This document shows, one piece after another, positions 36,214 to 45,417 of a DNA stretch of 64,000 bases (its first letter is position 1; each line of letters opens with the position of its first letter). Made by a program: the position numbers and the translations under genes. Origin of the DNA: UBA1479 sp040218445 (lineage in GTDB: Bacteria > Pseudomonadota > Alphaproteobacteria > Rhodospirillales > Casp-alpha2); contig JAVJRK010000004.1 of assembly GCA_040218445.1 (NCBI GenBank), positions 43,115-107,114 of the forward strand, in the 5' to 3' direction. The notes under the pieces are model-generated. The model was not told the DNA's origin. It ran no database searches and worked only from the letters and a program-made list of their open reading frames with translations.

Positions 36214-36993
36214 CTATCCCCGCCCGATCCAAGGCATCTTGGTGGCCTGAATGGTCAAGAACTGCACGGTGGTCTCCATGGGCATGTTGGCCATCAGCAC
36301 CACGGCTTCGCCCACATGTTCCGACGGCATGCGGGGTTCCACCTTCAAGGTGCCATCCGATTGCTTCACGCCATGGCCTTGGGCCATGCGTTCCGTCATC
36401 GGCGAGACCGCGTTGCCGATATCGATCTGGCTGACCGCGATGTCGTACTTACGCCCGTCCAAGGACGCGGTCTTGGTCAAACCCGTCACGGCATGTTTGG
36501 TCGCCGTATAAGGGATGGAATCGGGACGCGGCGCATGGGCCGAAATAGACCCGTTATTGATGATCCGCCCGCCCATGGGTTTTTGCGCCTTCATCACGCG
36601 GAAAGCTTCCTGGATGCACAGGAACACGCCGGTCAGGTTGACGTCGACGACGCGCTTCCAGTCTTCGACCGCCAGGTCTTCCAACAGAATGCCCGGCGCG
36701 TTGGCGCCCGCATTATTGAAAATCACATCGACCCGGCCATGGGCGTCCGTGGTCGCCTTGAACATGGCCTTGATCTGATCCGGGTCGGTCACGTCGGTCG
36801 GCTGCACCAGGGCCCGTTCGCCATCCGCACCTGCAAGGGTCTTGGTCTCTTCCAGCATGTCGGCACGCCGGCCGGCCAGGGTTACGGAATAGCCGTCGGC
36901 CAGCAGCGACAGCGCCGCCGCGCGGCCGACGCCGGTTCCGGCACCGGTCACGATCGCGATCTTCGACGCAGGGTTAAGGGATTGCGGGCTCAT
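36214..36993 (-). CDS. short-chain dehydrogenase/reductase
   Basis: A 259-residue SDR: cofactor loop IAIVTGAGTGVGRAAALSL, NNAG (VIFNNAGANAPG), active-site Ser (NNGSISAHAPR) and YTATK. It looks like a typical reductase of small carbonyl or hydroxyl compounds; the substrate is unknown. The start is the ATG at 36991-36993. It converges with the SDR at 35312 and is divergent from the cupin gene at 37080, with which it may share the 86-base control region. Confidence 0.9.
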   Translation of the reverse strand: MSPQSLNPASKIAIVTGAGTGVGRAAALSLLADGYSVTLAGRRADMLEETKTLAGADGERALVQPTDVTDPDQIKAMFKATTDAHGRVDVIFNNAGANAPGILLEDLAVEDWKRVVDVNLTGVFLCIQEAFRVMKAQKPMGGRIINNGSISAHAPRPDSIPYTATKHAVTGLTKTASLDGRKYDIAVSQIDIGNAVSPMTERMAQGHGVKQSDGTLKVEPRMPSEHVGEAVVLMANMPMETTVQFLTIQATKMPWIGRG

Positions 36994-37079
36994 GGAATGC
37001 CTCCTTGATGGATATCGTTTCTTGGGATGTGATAGATTTATAGACCACACCCGGCCGACGAACAGGGAGATTTTGCGCC

Positions 37080-37583
37080 ATGGCTTACACGCTTGATACT
37101 TTTGCCCGTGAATTGAAAGACGTTCTGTCCCAGGGACAGTCACCGGCGGAGCTGGAAAAAAGCCGCCAGATCGTGGAAAAGGCGCTGCAGGATTCCGAAT
37201 TCGTGCAAACCCATCTGGGCGACGATGCCGAAGACGAACGCAAAATCATTTACGAAGACCCCGATCTGGGATTTTGCATCCTGGCCCATGTCTACAAAGG
37301 GGCCAAGACCGGCAACCCCCACGATCACGGACCGTCCTGGGCGATTTATGGCCAAGCGTTCGGCGAAACCAAGATGATCGAATACGACATCGTCGAGCCG
37401 CCCCAAGGCGATAAGCCCGGCAAGGTCAAAGAACGGGAAAACTACAAGATGGTGCCCGGCGACGCCCGTGTCTATCAGGTCGGCGATGTCCATTGTCCCG
37501 CGCGGGAAACGGAAACCCGCCTGATCCGCATCGAAGGCATGAACATGAACGGCGTCAAGCGCACGCCGCTGGTGCCGGCCTGA
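37080..37583 (+). CDS. cupin-fold protein resembling thiol dioxygenases
   Basis: A 167-residue protein with a single cupin domain: NPHDHGPSWAIYGQAFG holds the H-x-H pair of the metal site, and VGDVHCPARE supplies the third ligand. The pattern HDHG-S-WAIYG recalls cysteine dioxygenase-type enzymes, but the protein lacks other features needed to name the substrate. Iron-dependent thiol or small-molecule dioxygenase is the best guess. Good GGGAG ribosome site before the ATG. Divergent from the SDR at 36214. Confidence 0.65.
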   Translation: MAYTLDTFARELKDVLSQGQSPAELEKSRQIVEKALQDSEFVQTHLGDDAEDERKIIYEDPDLGFCILAHVYKGAKTGNPHDHGPSWAIYGQAFGETKMIEYDIVEPPQGDKPGKVKERENYKMVPGDARVYQVGDVHCPARETETRLIRIEGMNMNGVKRTPLVPA

Positions 37584-37617
37584 ACGGATTAGGCTGTCGG
37601 CTCGTCAAGCCGCCCGA

Positions 37618-37851
37618 CTACCGGTCGCTGGACTGAATACCCTGTAGTTTTTCCAGGCTATCGGACGTCAGCTGCAATGAGACGTTGCCGACGTCGGAGC
37701 GGATAATCAGATCGACGAACCACACGCCCGGGGTCATTTCCTGCGGACTGCCGATGTCGATCCCGACCACGTCCTCGACATCGATGGACAGGTTCTTGTT
37801 GTCGTGGAACGAAATGGCGGCAACGGTCTTTTTCGCATCGTCGCTTGGCAT
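37618..37851 (-). CDS. small hypothetical protein
   Basis: A 77-residue acidic protein (opens MPSDDAKKTVAAISFHDNKN) with alternating hydrophobic strands and no leader. The ATG at 37849-37851 has an AGGA stretch upstream. The pattern suggests a small beta-rich domain. Family unknown. It lies between the cupin and permease genes. Confidence 0.6.
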   Translation of the reverse strand: MPSDDAKKTVAAISFHDNKNLSIDVEDVVGIDIGSPQEMTPGVWFVDLIIRSDVGNVSLQLTSDSLEKLQGIQSSDR

Positions 37852-37947
37852 ACTCGAATCCTCGGTTCACGTTAAGCGGCGTAGCTTGCCTGTGTGACCG
37901 TTCCTCCGCAACCCTGCCTTTGGCCTAGCACCTTGCAGACCATGGGT

Positions 37948-39033
37948 TCACGACAAGATCGCCTGCGCCGCAAGCCCGGCCACAAGCGAGCCGCTCAACC
38001 CCAATGCGACATACCAAATGAACGTTCCCCGCTTGACCAGGGCCCAGACCGCCATGGCCGCCGGGATCGACGTGACGCCGCCCGCGATCATGAAGGCCAT
38101 GGCCGGGCCGGGCGCCATGCCCAGGTCCATCAACCCGTCGATCGTGGGGATCGCGGCGAACCCGTTCAGATAGGCGGGCACACCCACCAGCACACTGGCG
38201 GGGATGGTCCACCATTCGCCGCCGCCCAGCCAACGGCCGACCTGATCGGCGGGAATATAGGCGACCATCAGACTTTCGATTACGAAGGCCAGGGTCAGCC
38301 ATTTGAACAGGAACCAGCCCGTGGACCAGCTTTCACCCCGGAACATCGCCATGCGATCCCGGTCCCGCCAGAACGCCATTTCCACGGGCGCATTGGCCAG
38401 GGCTTTCTTGCGCGCGGAACAACAGGATGTGACCGCCCCCTTCAGCGGATCGGCGAACGCCCCCCGCGCCACAAGAATATGGGTACCGTAACCCGCCACC
38501 AATGCCATCACCACGGCGGCGGCGGCCTTGAACACGGTAAAGGGCAGCCCGAACACCGCTGTCATCAACAGGAATATCTGCGGGTCCATCAGAGGCGATG
38601 AAATCCAGAACGCCATCACCGGGGCCAACGGCACGCCGGCCGCCAATAGGCCCGCGATGATCGGCACCACCCCACAGGAACAGAACGGCGAAAACGCACC
38701 GAAGATGGAAGCAAGAAAGATCGCCGTCATGGGGCGGCTGTTGAACACACGGGCGATCTGTTGGTCCAGGCCGGTCGCCTTGGTCCAGGCCGCTGCCAGA
38801 ACTGACAGCAAAAAGAACGGCGCGATAAAGCTATAGGCATCCAGAACGAAGACGGTGCTGTCCACCGCCTGGCCGTAATTGACCCCCGCCAGAACCGCAA
38901 GCAGGCCCAGCGTCACAGCCAACACGCGGTCGATGTTTCCCAGGCGCGCGATCAGACCGGGCTTTTCAGGCACCGCCGTTTTCGGGCTGGCCGTTTCAGT
39001 TTGCAGGGACGGTGTGAGAATTGTCTCGCTCAT
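37948..39033 (-). CDS. permease, PF03773 (DUF318/ArsP-like)
   Basis: A 361-residue membrane protein with about eight to ten membrane segments, two FSPFCSCGVVPI-like cysteine-containing signature segments typical of the family (the first clearly present near residue 114), a cytosolic loop with TSCCSARK and a second half resembling the first (VPAYLNGFAAIPTI). Relatives export organoarsenicals or take part in metal traffic. The start is the ATG at 39031-39033. The upstream ArsR-type gene suggests metal or metalloid control. Confidence 0.85.
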   Translation of the reverse strand: MSETILTPSLQTETASPKTAVPEKPGLIARLGNIDRVLAVTLGLLAVLAGVNYGQAVDSTVFVLDAYSFIAPFFLLSVLAAAWTKATGLDQQIARVFNSRPMTAIFLASIFGAFSPFCSCGVVPIIAGLLAAGVPLAPVMAFWISSPLMDPQIFLLMTAVFGLPFTVFKAAAAVVMALVAGYGTHILVARGAFADPLKGAVTSCCSARKKALANAPVEMAFWRDRDRMAMFRGESWSTGWFLFKWLTLAFVIESLMVAYIPADQVGRWLGGGEWWTIPASVLVGVPAYLNGFAAIPTIDGLMDLGMAPGPAMAFMIAGGVTSIPAAMAVWALVKRGTFIWYVALGLSGSLVAGLAAQAILS

Positions 39034-39062
39034 GTTCGGTCTCTTTGACGTCGTTAAAATGT

Positions 39063-39389
39063 TCAACCGCCGGCGGCCATTTCCAAGTCCCCGTTGTCCG
39101 TCCGCACGCCCGTGCAGCATTCGTCTGCCAGGAAGCTCAATAATCCCTGCATGGCGGCGAAATTAGCGCGGCACCGCAGCGTGCGACCTTCGCGCTCTTG
39201 CGTGACAAGCCCCGCCCAGACCAGACGCGACACATGGTGGGACAGGGTCGATCCCGGAATGCTTAGAAGTTCCTGGATCTCGCCCACGGCAAGGCCGTCT
39301 TCCCCCGCCTTGACCAGCAGGCGGAAAGCCTGAAGGCGGTGAGGATTGCCCAATTCGGCAAGCTGTTGCGCGGCCAGATCCGTATCCAT
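39063..39389 (-). CDS. ArsR/SmtB-family transcriptional regulator
   Basis: A 108-residue winged-helix repressor: ALGNPHRLQAFRLLVKAG-type opening, then HTH (SIPGSTLSHHVSRLVWAGLV) and RREGRT-like wing (TQEREGRTLRC). A CC pair (ADECCTG) is near the C-terminus and could bind metal or arsenic. It controls the permease gene 29 bases downstream, probably in an operon. The start is taken at the ATG 39387-39389; an upstream TTG at 39425 would add 12 residues. Operator candidates lie directly upstream. Confidence 0.88.
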   Translation of the reverse strand: MDTDLAAQQLAELGNPHRLQAFRLLVKAGEDGLAVGEIQELLSIPGSTLSHHVSRLVWAGLVTQEREGRTLRCRANFAAMQGLLSFLADECCTGVRTDNGDLEMAAGG

Positions 39390-39392
39390 GCC

Positions 39393-39435
39393 GTGAACTA
39401 TAATCTCCGGCTCGATGTATCGCAACTATATTTCT
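39393..39435 (-). promoter_or_regulatory. candidate ArsR operator
   Basis: A near-palindrome CGATGTATCG (39413-39422) and two direct AACTATA copies (39396-39402 and 39424-39430) spaced 28 bp, immediately before the regulator start. Autoregulation by an ArsR protein is expected here. Confidence 0.4.
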
Positions 39436-39622
39436 AGAATTATCGAAATGACAAATCGAAAGCTCATCGAACCTTGGCGACAAATACCCCTTCAAACGTC
39501 AGCAGCCCTGGATTTCCGGGGGCTATGCCCTTTGGCTAATGTTAACGGCAGGTGATTTGTGGCACGGTCATCCCATCAACATCCGGCGGCTTGCAATGAG
39601 ACCGGACGCAGAGGAACGTTCC

Positions 39623-40165
39623 ATGGGATCGACCGTCAGCATCAGATCCACTTTCCTGGATGCGGGCAGCAACCTGCCGGTATTCCATGGTGCGGTCATC
39701 GCCTATTGGAACAAGGTCAAGGGCAGCCGCTGGGCACCCAGCCTGGCGGAATTCGATCTGTCGGCCCTGAACCCGGACGTCATACCGTTCATGAACATCA
39801 CGAACATCACGCCGGAGCCCCTGTCTTCCGTCTACCGCTACTGGGGGACCGGCCTGACCAAGACCATCGGCGCCGACTATACCAACCGCTCCCCCATCGA
39901 AGTACCGCCCAGGACCATGGGACTAAGTGCACGCGGCGGATGCGGGCGTCTGGTTTATGAAAAGGTACCCCATTGCGAGGTCAAACAGTTTGACACCTCG
40001 GCCGGGTACCGCGGCCGGGCCGTAGTCCTGCGCCTGCCCTGTTCCGACAATGGAACCGAGGTGTCAAACGGCATCGGCCTGTACAAGTTCGAACACGTCA
40101 ACCCGGATGCGGACCTGACGGCCTTTTTCGAAGAAATCTTCGAGCCGTTGGAAACTTCGGGCTGA
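39623..40165 (+). CDS. PAS_5-type protein (PF07310-like)
   Basis: A 180-residue protein with the layout of the PAS_5 family common in Rhodospirillales: WAPSLAEFDLSALNPDVIPFMNI, then SVYRYWGTGLTKTIGADYTNRS, ending in a strand region with a hydrophobic core. These proteins may sense redox or ligands; no output domain is attached. The ATG at 39623 has GAGGA eight bases upstream, so the 28 earlier codons in frame are left out. It stands alone. Confidence 0.7.
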   Translation: MGSTVSIRSTFLDAGSNLPVFHGAVIAYWNKVKGSRWAPSLAEFDLSALNPDVIPFMNITNITPEPLSSVYRYWGTGLTKTIGADYTNRSPIEVPPRTMGLSARGGCGRLVYEKVPHCEVKQFDTSAGYRGRAVVLRLPCSDNGTEVSNGIGLYKFEHVNPDADLTAFFEEIFEPLETSG

Positions 40166-40204
40166 TCGCGCCTGATCGGCGCAATCCATTCCCTTAAACC
40201 AACA

Positions 40205-41077
40205 TCAAGCCGCTGTCGCCGGTCGGTTCAGGAACGGCCGGTCCCCGCCCGCGGTCGTGCGGTGCATGCGCCGGGGCATGGTCTCGTCATAATCGCGGAC
40301 CGCGTAATGCATGGTCGCGCGATTGTCCCACATCACGAAATCCCCCGCCTGCCAGCGGTGCCGATAGACGTTTTCGGGCCGCGTGGCATGGTCCATCAGA
40401 AAGTCCAAAATGGGGCGGCTTTCTTCCACCGTCATGTCGGCGAACTGCACGGTGAAGAACGTATTGACGTAAAGTGCGTCACGGCCCGTTTCCGGATGCG
40501 TGCGGATGGCCGGATGGCGGAAGGACTTCAGGCCGGCGGGAATTTGCGGCGAGTCCGTATCCGGTTCCGCCAAATTCCGCTGCCGGATCGCATCGGGCGA
40601 ATGCAGGGCATCCAGGCTGCGCAATGTTTGCTGCATGGCCGGGGACAGGGTTTCGAACGCCCGGTACATGTTACAGAACAGCGTATCACCGCGCCCTTCG
40701 GGCACGATCTTGGCGTGCAACAACGACAACGCCGGCGGCTTTTCCGAGGCCGAGATATCCGAATGCCAGAAATCGTTGCGTGCCCCCCTGCGGCCCGGCT
40801 TGGTTTCCAGCACGATCACTTCGGGGTTTTCATTATTGACCCCGACGCGCGCACCATAAGGATGGGGTTCGGCCGGCCCGAACAACTTGGAAAATCGGCT
40901 TTGTTCCGCAGGCGTCAGGTCCTGGCCGGAAAACGCCAAAACCAGATATTCATTCAATGCCTGCTGGATCGCGGCGAACGTTTCGGCGTCCAGTTCCTGC
41001 GACAAATCAACACCGGTCACGCGCGCGCCGATGGCGCCCGTCAACGGTTGAACATCAATTGAGTGATTGCGGGTCAT
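40205..41077 (-). CDS. TauD/TfdA-family Fe(II)/2-oxoglutarate dioxygenase
   Basis: A 290-residue member of the TauD family (taurine or related dioxygenases). It has GARVTGVDLS, the FWHSDIS motif giving two iron ligands and the distal His (NRATMHYAV) with the 2-oxoglutarate Arg (MPRRMHRTT) behind it. The substrate is not known; the absence of tau transport genes argues against plain taurine use. Its ATG overlaps the upstream ankyrin gene stop by four bases (41074-41077), so they are coupled. Confidence 0.92.
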   Translation of the reverse strand: MTRNHSIDVQPLTGAIGARVTGVDLSQELDAETFAAIQQALNEYLVLAFSGQDLTPAEQSRFSKLFGPAEPHPYGARVGVNNENPEVIVLETKPGRRGARNDFWHSDISASEKPPALSLLHAKIVPEGRGDTLFCNMYRAFETLSPAMQQTLRSLDALHSPDAIRQRNLAEPDTDSPQIPAGLKSFRHPAIRTHPETGRDALYVNTFFTVQFADMTVEESRPILDFLMDHATRPENVYRHRWQAGDFVMWDNRATMHYAVRDYDETMPRRMHRTTAGGDRPFLNRPATAA

Positions 41078-41592
41078 TTTACAGCCTCCCCTGCGTGGTC
41101 CCTGCCCGCGCCGGATGCCAGCGGGCGGTTGACCTCGGCCCGGCGCAGCATCCGCGCGATCCCATCATTCTTACCCCTTGCAAGCGCGTAGTCCAGTGCC
41201 CGCCGTCCCCAGCGGTCGGTCAGCATGGGATCAGCCCCCGCACGGACCAGGAATTCCGCAATCTTCGGATGGTTACCCCAAGCCGCCAGGATCAAAGCCG
41301 AAACCTTGTCCGCATCCTGCCAATCGACGACCGCGCCCGCCCGCACCAGAACCTGAACCAGATCAAACCGGCCCAGACGCGCCGCATGGATCAAGGGCGA
41401 TCGCCAGTCCGGGGCGACCACGTTGGGATCCGCCCCCGCCGCCAGCAGCGCCGTTGTGCGCGGAAGGTCGCCCGCGGCCGCGGCTCGCACCAGATCAAGG
41501 GTCGTTTGCGTCGCCGGCAGATCCGCCGCACGGGCGGGAGCCACCGGCACGGCCGTTGAAATCAGGCAGACAAGAATAACAAATGCACGCAT
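41074..41592 (-). CDS. secreted ankyrin-repeat protein
   Basis: A 172-residue protein with a signal peptide (MRAFVILVCLISTAVPVAPA) and three to four ankyrin repeats (ALLAAGADPNVV, PLIHAARLGRFDLVQVLVRAGA, ALILAAWGNHPKIAEFLVRAGADP, ALDYALARGKND). Likely a periplasmic protein-binding module. Its stop overlaps the start of the TauD-like gene, which suggests shared regulation. Confidence 0.85.
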   Translation of the reverse strand: MRAFVILVCLISTAVPVAPARAADLPATQTTLDLVRAAAAGDLPRTTALLAAGADPNVVAPDWRSPLIHAARLGRFDLVQVLVRAGAVVDWQDADKVSALILAAWGNHPKIAEFLVRAGADPMLTDRWGRRALDYALARGKNDGIARMLRRAEVNRPLASGAGRDHAGEAVK

Positions 41593-41642
41593 GATATTTC
41601 TTCATTTGATGCGACACGGGGCATAAGGATACGCTTTCCCGC

Positions 41643-42266
41643 ATGATCACGCTTCACGATTTCCTGCCATCGGGCAACGGATACAAATGCCGGTTGCTGC
41701 TGCGCTTTCTGGGTCATCCCTTCACGCTGAAGGAATACGACATCACCAAAGGCGAAACCCGCACACCCAATTTCCTGTCACGCCTCAACCCCAACGGCCG
41801 CATTCCCGTGCTGGAACTGGACGATGGGCGTTGCCTGTCGGAATCGGGCGCGATCCTGAATTTCGTCGCCGACGGCACGGCCTTCCTGCCCGATGATCCC
41901 TGGGACCGTGCCCGGGTGCTGCAATGGATGTTCTTCGAACAATACACGTTAGAACCGACCATCGCCGTGCGCCGGTTTTGGTTGACCGAACAGGAAGCAC
42001 CGTTGAGCGAGGTTCAGCAGGCGCAGTTGCCGCAAAAACTGGAACAGGGCCATGCGGCCTTGAACGTGCTGGAACAAGGCTTGAGTACGGGCCCCTGGCT
42101 GGTTGGGGCGGAGCCGACCATCGCCGATATCGCTCTTTACGGATACACCCATGTCGCCCCCGAAGGGGGTTACGAGCTGGATGCCTATCCCAACACCACC
42201 GCCTGGATCGGCCGGTTTCGCGACTTACCGGGCTATGTCCCCATCACGCAACGCGACTTCGATTGA
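41643..42266 (+). CDS. glutathione S-transferase family protein
   Basis: A 207-residue GST: thioredoxin-like N-terminal domain (FLPSGNGYKCRLLLRFLGHPF, NPNGRIPVLELDDGRCLSESGAIL with the cis-Pro and the SES motif) and an all-helical C-terminal domain (GAEPTIADIALYGYTH). Probably detoxifies electrophiles; specificity unknown. ATG at 41643. Divergent from the ankyrin/TauD pair. Confidence 0.9.
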   Translation: MITLHDFLPSGNGYKCRLLLRFLGHPFTLKEYDITKGETRTPNFLSRLNPNGRIPVLELDDGRCLSESGAILNFVADGTAFLPDDPWDRARVLQWMFFEQYTLEPTIAVRRFWLTEQEAPLSEVQQAQLPQKLEQGHAALNVLEQGLSTGPWLVGAEPTIADIALYGYTHVAPEGGYELDAYPNTTAWIGRFRDLPGYVPITQRDFD

Positions 42267-42384
42267 TGAAAGCAAGCCGCCCGACCCGGCCCAGTAGCCG
42301 TGTTCGCATAAGTATTTTGCGTTATACTGGATGAAAATCGCCCACGCGGAACACCCCGGGGCTTAACAGACGGGAGACATATCC

Positions 42385-42822
42385 ATGAACGTGAAGAATA
42401 TTCTTGAACGTAAAGGCAGCACCGTCACCACCATCAAACCGGGCGCCACCATCGGCGACGCCGCCCGCCTTCTGGCCGAAGCCAAGATCGGCGCCATCGT
42501 CGTATCCGAAGACGGCGAGACCATCGCCGGCATCCTGTCCGAACGCGACATCGTGCGCGTTATCGGCACGGACGGATCAGGCGCCTTGAACCGGCCCGTG
42601 ACCGAGGCCATGACCGCCGACGTCATCACCTGCAATCCCGACGACCGCATCAACATTCTCATGGGCATGATGACCCAACGCCGCATCCGCCACCTGCCCG
42701 TGGCCGTGAACGGCAAGATGACCGGCCTGATTTCCATCGGCGACGTGGTCAAGGAACGCATGGACGAAATCGAACACGATGCCGCCGCCATGCGCGATTA
42801 CATTTCGGGCATGACCGCCTGA
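42385..42822 (+). CDS. CBS-domain protein
   Basis: A 145-residue protein made of two CBS domains: the first carries ERKGSTVTTIKPGATIGDAARLL and GIVVSEDGETIAGILSERDIVR; the second VTEAMTADVITCNPDDRINILMGMM and HLPVAVNGKMTGLISIGDVVKER. Such stand-alone pairs bind adenosyl ligands and regulate enzymes or channels. The ATG at 42385 has a GGGAGA ribosome site. Confidence 0.92.
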   Translation: MNVKNILERKGSTVTTIKPGATIGDAARLLAEAKIGAIVVSEDGETIAGILSERDIVRVIGTDGSGALNRPVTEAMTADVITCNPDDRINILMGMMTQRRIRHLPVAVNGKMTGLISIGDVVKERMDEIEHDAAAMRDYISGMTA

Positions 42823-42872
42823 TGGCCTGACAGGCCAACCATTCACTCAACCTCAAGGATCATCACACGACC

Positions 42873-43667
42873 ATGACCACCGAGACCTCGCCGGGGCAAG
42901 GCCCCGAAAGCGGACTGTTCCTCTATCATGCCTGGGCATCGTCCGCATCGCGCAAGGTGCGTATGTGCCTGCACGAAAAAGGCCTCACGTTCGGCGCCCA
43001 GATCGTCGATCTGAACAAGTTCGATCACCATTCGGACTGGTACAAGAAACTGAACCCGTCGGGTATCGTCCCGGCCTTAATGGTCGACGGCCGGCCCCTG
43101 GTGGAAAGCAATTACATCAACGAATATCTGGACGATGCCTATCCCACGCCGCCCCTGATGCCGACCGACCCGCTTCTCCGCCACGACGTGCGGCTATGGG
43201 CGAAATACATCGACGACACCTGCCTGCCCGCCATCCAGAAACACAACTGGATGTTCCATTTCCATCCCATGGCACGCGAATGGTCGGACGAAGAATTGGA
43301 ACGCAGACTGGCCGCCATCCCCACTGAAAACCGCAAGCATGTATGGTACCGCATGGCCCGCGATCCCTATACGGCCGAAGAGTTGGAAACGGCTCTCAAT
43401 ATCCTGCGCGACATGATGGACCGGATCGAAGCCCGCGTGGCCAAGACCGGCTTCGTCACCGGCGATGCCTATTCATTGGCGGACATCGCGGCCGCACCCT
43501 ACGTGATCCGCACGGAAGAACTCTCGCCTGAGGACGTTTCACCCGAAAAGCGCCCCCATGCCGCCAAATGGTGGCAAGCGATCAAGGCGCGCCCGGCCTG
43601 TAAAGCCGCGCATATGGAGCCCTTCAACAAACAATGCTTTTCCGGATGGATGCCGCCGGCGTCCTAG
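42873..43667 (+). CDS. glutathione S-transferase family protein
   Basis: A 264-residue GST: N-terminal thioredoxin-like domain (FLYHAWASSASRKVRMCLHEK, LNPSGIVPALMVDGRPLVESNYI) and a long helical C-terminal domain with an insertion (about residues 110-180). It resembles the group used in xenobiotic or beta-ether metabolism; the substrate is unknown. It lies 50 bases after the CBS gene on the same strand and possibly in one transcript. Confidence 0.9.
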   Translation: MTTETSPGQGPESGLFLYHAWASSASRKVRMCLHEKGLTFGAQIVDLNKFDHHSDWYKKLNPSGIVPALMVDGRPLVESNYINEYLDDAYPTPPLMPTDPLLRHDVRLWAKYIDDTCLPAIQKHNWMFHFHPMAREWSDEELERRLAAIPTENRKHVWYRMARDPYTAEELETALNILRDMMDRIEARVAKTGFVTGDAYSLADIAAAPYVIRTEELSPEDVSPEKRPHAAKWWQAIKARPACKAAHMEPFNKQCFSGWMPPAS

Positions 43668-43679
43668 CCGGCGCAAACG

Positions 43680-44078
43680 CTACTCTTTCGGCTTCAGGTC
43701 CAGCGAGGCCGAATTGATGCAGTAACGCAGGCCCGTGGGCTCGGGCCCGTCAGGAAAGACATGGCCCAGATGGGCATCGCATTTCGAGCAGACGACCTCG
43801 ACCCGGCGCATGAAGAAGCTGACGTCTTCGTGCTCCACGACCGCGTCCGGGCTGACCGGTTGATAATAGCTCGGCCAGCCGGTGCCGCTGTCGAACTTGG
43901 TATCCGATGAAAACAGCGGCTCGCCGCAGCAGATGCAGGCATAGGTGCCCGCATCCTTGCAGTCGTGATACTTGCCCGTGAACGCACGCTCGGTCCCGGC
44001 CTTACGGGTCACATCATACTGTTCGCGGGTCAACTGCTCGCGCCATTCGGCGTCGGACTTTTCGATCTTGCCGGTCAT
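43680..44078 (-). CDS. msrB: peptide-methionine (R)-S-oxide reductase
   Basis: A 132-residue repair enzyme for oxidised methionine residues. It has the SelR/MsrB order: EQYDVTRKAGTERAFTGKY, CICCGEPLF and CSKCDAHLGHVF (two CxxC pairs for structural zinc), SGTGWPSYYQ and the catalytic Cys in RYCINSASL. The start is taken at the ATG 44076-44078 (GGAAG upstream); an earlier in-frame ATG at 44105 is possible. It converges with the GST gene. Confidence 0.94.
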   Translation of the reverse strand: MTGKIEKSDAEWREQLTREQYDVTRKAGTERAFTGKYHDCKDAGTYACICCGEPLFSSDTKFDSGTGWPSYYQPVSPDAVVEHEDVSFFMRRVEVVCSKCDAHLGHVFPDGPEPTGLRYCINSASLDLKPKE

Positions 44079-44192
44079 CTTCCGTTTCCACCAATTGAAG
44101 ACCATGGCCGATCATATAGGACGGTGGCATGGGAAAGCGAGAGGGCTCGCGGGAAGTTTACCCGCCCCGGGCATTGCCCCAAAAGACGCGGC

Positions 44193-45404
44193 TCAGGCCT
44201 GGCCCTTTTCCGCCAACTTGGTGAAGCCGTCGCGGGTCTGCGGCAGTTTGCGGTCCAAAATCTTGGACGCCACCATGTTGCGCAGCACCTGGGCCGTGCC
44301 GCCGCCGATGGTGAACATCCGCGCATCGCGGTACATGCGCTCCAGGGGCAGGTTGCGGGAATAGCCCATGGCGCCGAACACCTGCAGGGCGTCGGACGTG
44401 ACCTTGATCGCCATTTCCGAGGTGAAAATCTTGGCCTGGGCCGCCAGCGTCATATCGGGGAAGCCGGACGGATCGGTTTCCGCACTGGCGGCGGCGCGGT
44501 AGATCAGCGTTTGCGCCGCCGTGATCTGGGTCGCCATGTCGACCAGCATCCATTGCAGGCCCTGGAATTCGGCGATGGGCCGTCCGAACTGTTCGCGTTC
44601 CTTGGCGTATTCAAGGGCGCGTTGATAGGCCCCCTGGGCAATGCCCAAGGCCACCGTGCCGGCCCCCACGCGCTGCGAGTTATAGGCCGTCATCAAACCG
44701 GCGAAGCCGCGCTTGATCCCCTGGGGCGGGATCAGAGCCATGGATTCAGGCACTTCCAAATCCTTGAAATGGACCTCGCATTCGGGAATGCCGCGCAGCC
44801 CCATGGCGGGTTCGCGGTTGCCGATCACCAGTCCCGGATGCTCGTTGCGCACGGCCAGGAAGCCGCCGATGCCCTTTTCCTCGTTGCCTTCGAATACGCG
44901 GGCGAAGATCAGATGAATTTTCGACACCCCGCCGCCGGTGATCCAATGCTTGGTGCCGTTGATGACGTAGGTATCGCCTTTTTTCTCGGCGCGGGTGGTC
45001 ATTTCCGAAGCAGCCGAACCGGCGTTCGGCTCGGTAATGCAGATCGCGGGCTTGTCCCCGGCCAGCACGTGTTCGGCGCAGATCTTTTTCTGATCTTCCG
45101 AGCCGTATGTCATGACGGCGGAAATGGCGCCCATGTTGGCCTCGACCACGATGCGCGCGGTGACGCCGCAATGCTTGCCCATTTCCTCGACCACCAGAAC
45201 CGCATCCAGGAACGACCGGCCCTGTCCGCCGTATTCCTTAGGCATGGTCATGCCCATGAAGCCCGCGTCTTTCAGCAAGGCAACGTTGTCCCAGGGGTAT
45301 TCTTCCGTTCGGTCGACCTCGGCGGCGCGTTCCCGGATCGGTCCTTCGGCCAATTTTCGGGCCTTGGCCTGCAGGGCTTTCTGGTCGTCGGTCAAATCGA
45401 ACAT
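44193..45404 (-). CDS. acyl-CoA dehydrogenase
   Basis: A 403-residue FAD enzyme that introduces a double bond into an acyl-CoA thioester and passes electrons via ETF to the ETF-QO at 8 kb. Signatures are AICITEPNAGSAASEM, KHWITGGG, FGRPIAEFQGLQWMLVDM and the C-terminal ARMFTIGGGTAQVLRNMV, in which the expected catalytic Glu sits near YRDAR. Chain-length specificity is unknown. It lies 13 bases past the CoA-transferase gene, so the two form an operon for activation and oxidation of one acid. Confidence 0.93.
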   Translation of the reverse strand: MFDLTDDQKALQAKARKLAEGPIRERAAEVDRTEEYPWDNVALLKDAGFMGMTMPKEYGGQGRSFLDAVLVVEEMGKHCGVTARIVVEANMGAISAVMTYGSEDQKKICAEHVLAGDKPAICITEPNAGSAASEMTTRAEKKGDTYVINGTKHWITGGGVSKIHLIFARVFEGNEEKGIGGFLAVRNEHPGLVIGNREPAMGLRGIPECEVHFKDLEVPESMALIPPQGIKRGFAGLMTAYNSQRVGAGTVALGIAQGAYQRALEYAKEREQFGRPIAEFQGLQWMLVDMATQITAAQTLIYRAAASAETDPSGFPDMTLAAQAKIFTSEMAIKVTSDALQVFGAMGYSRNLPLERMYRDARMFTIGGGTAQVLRNMVASKILDRKLPQTRDGFTKLAEKGQA

Positions 45405-45417
45405 GATAGGCCTCCCC

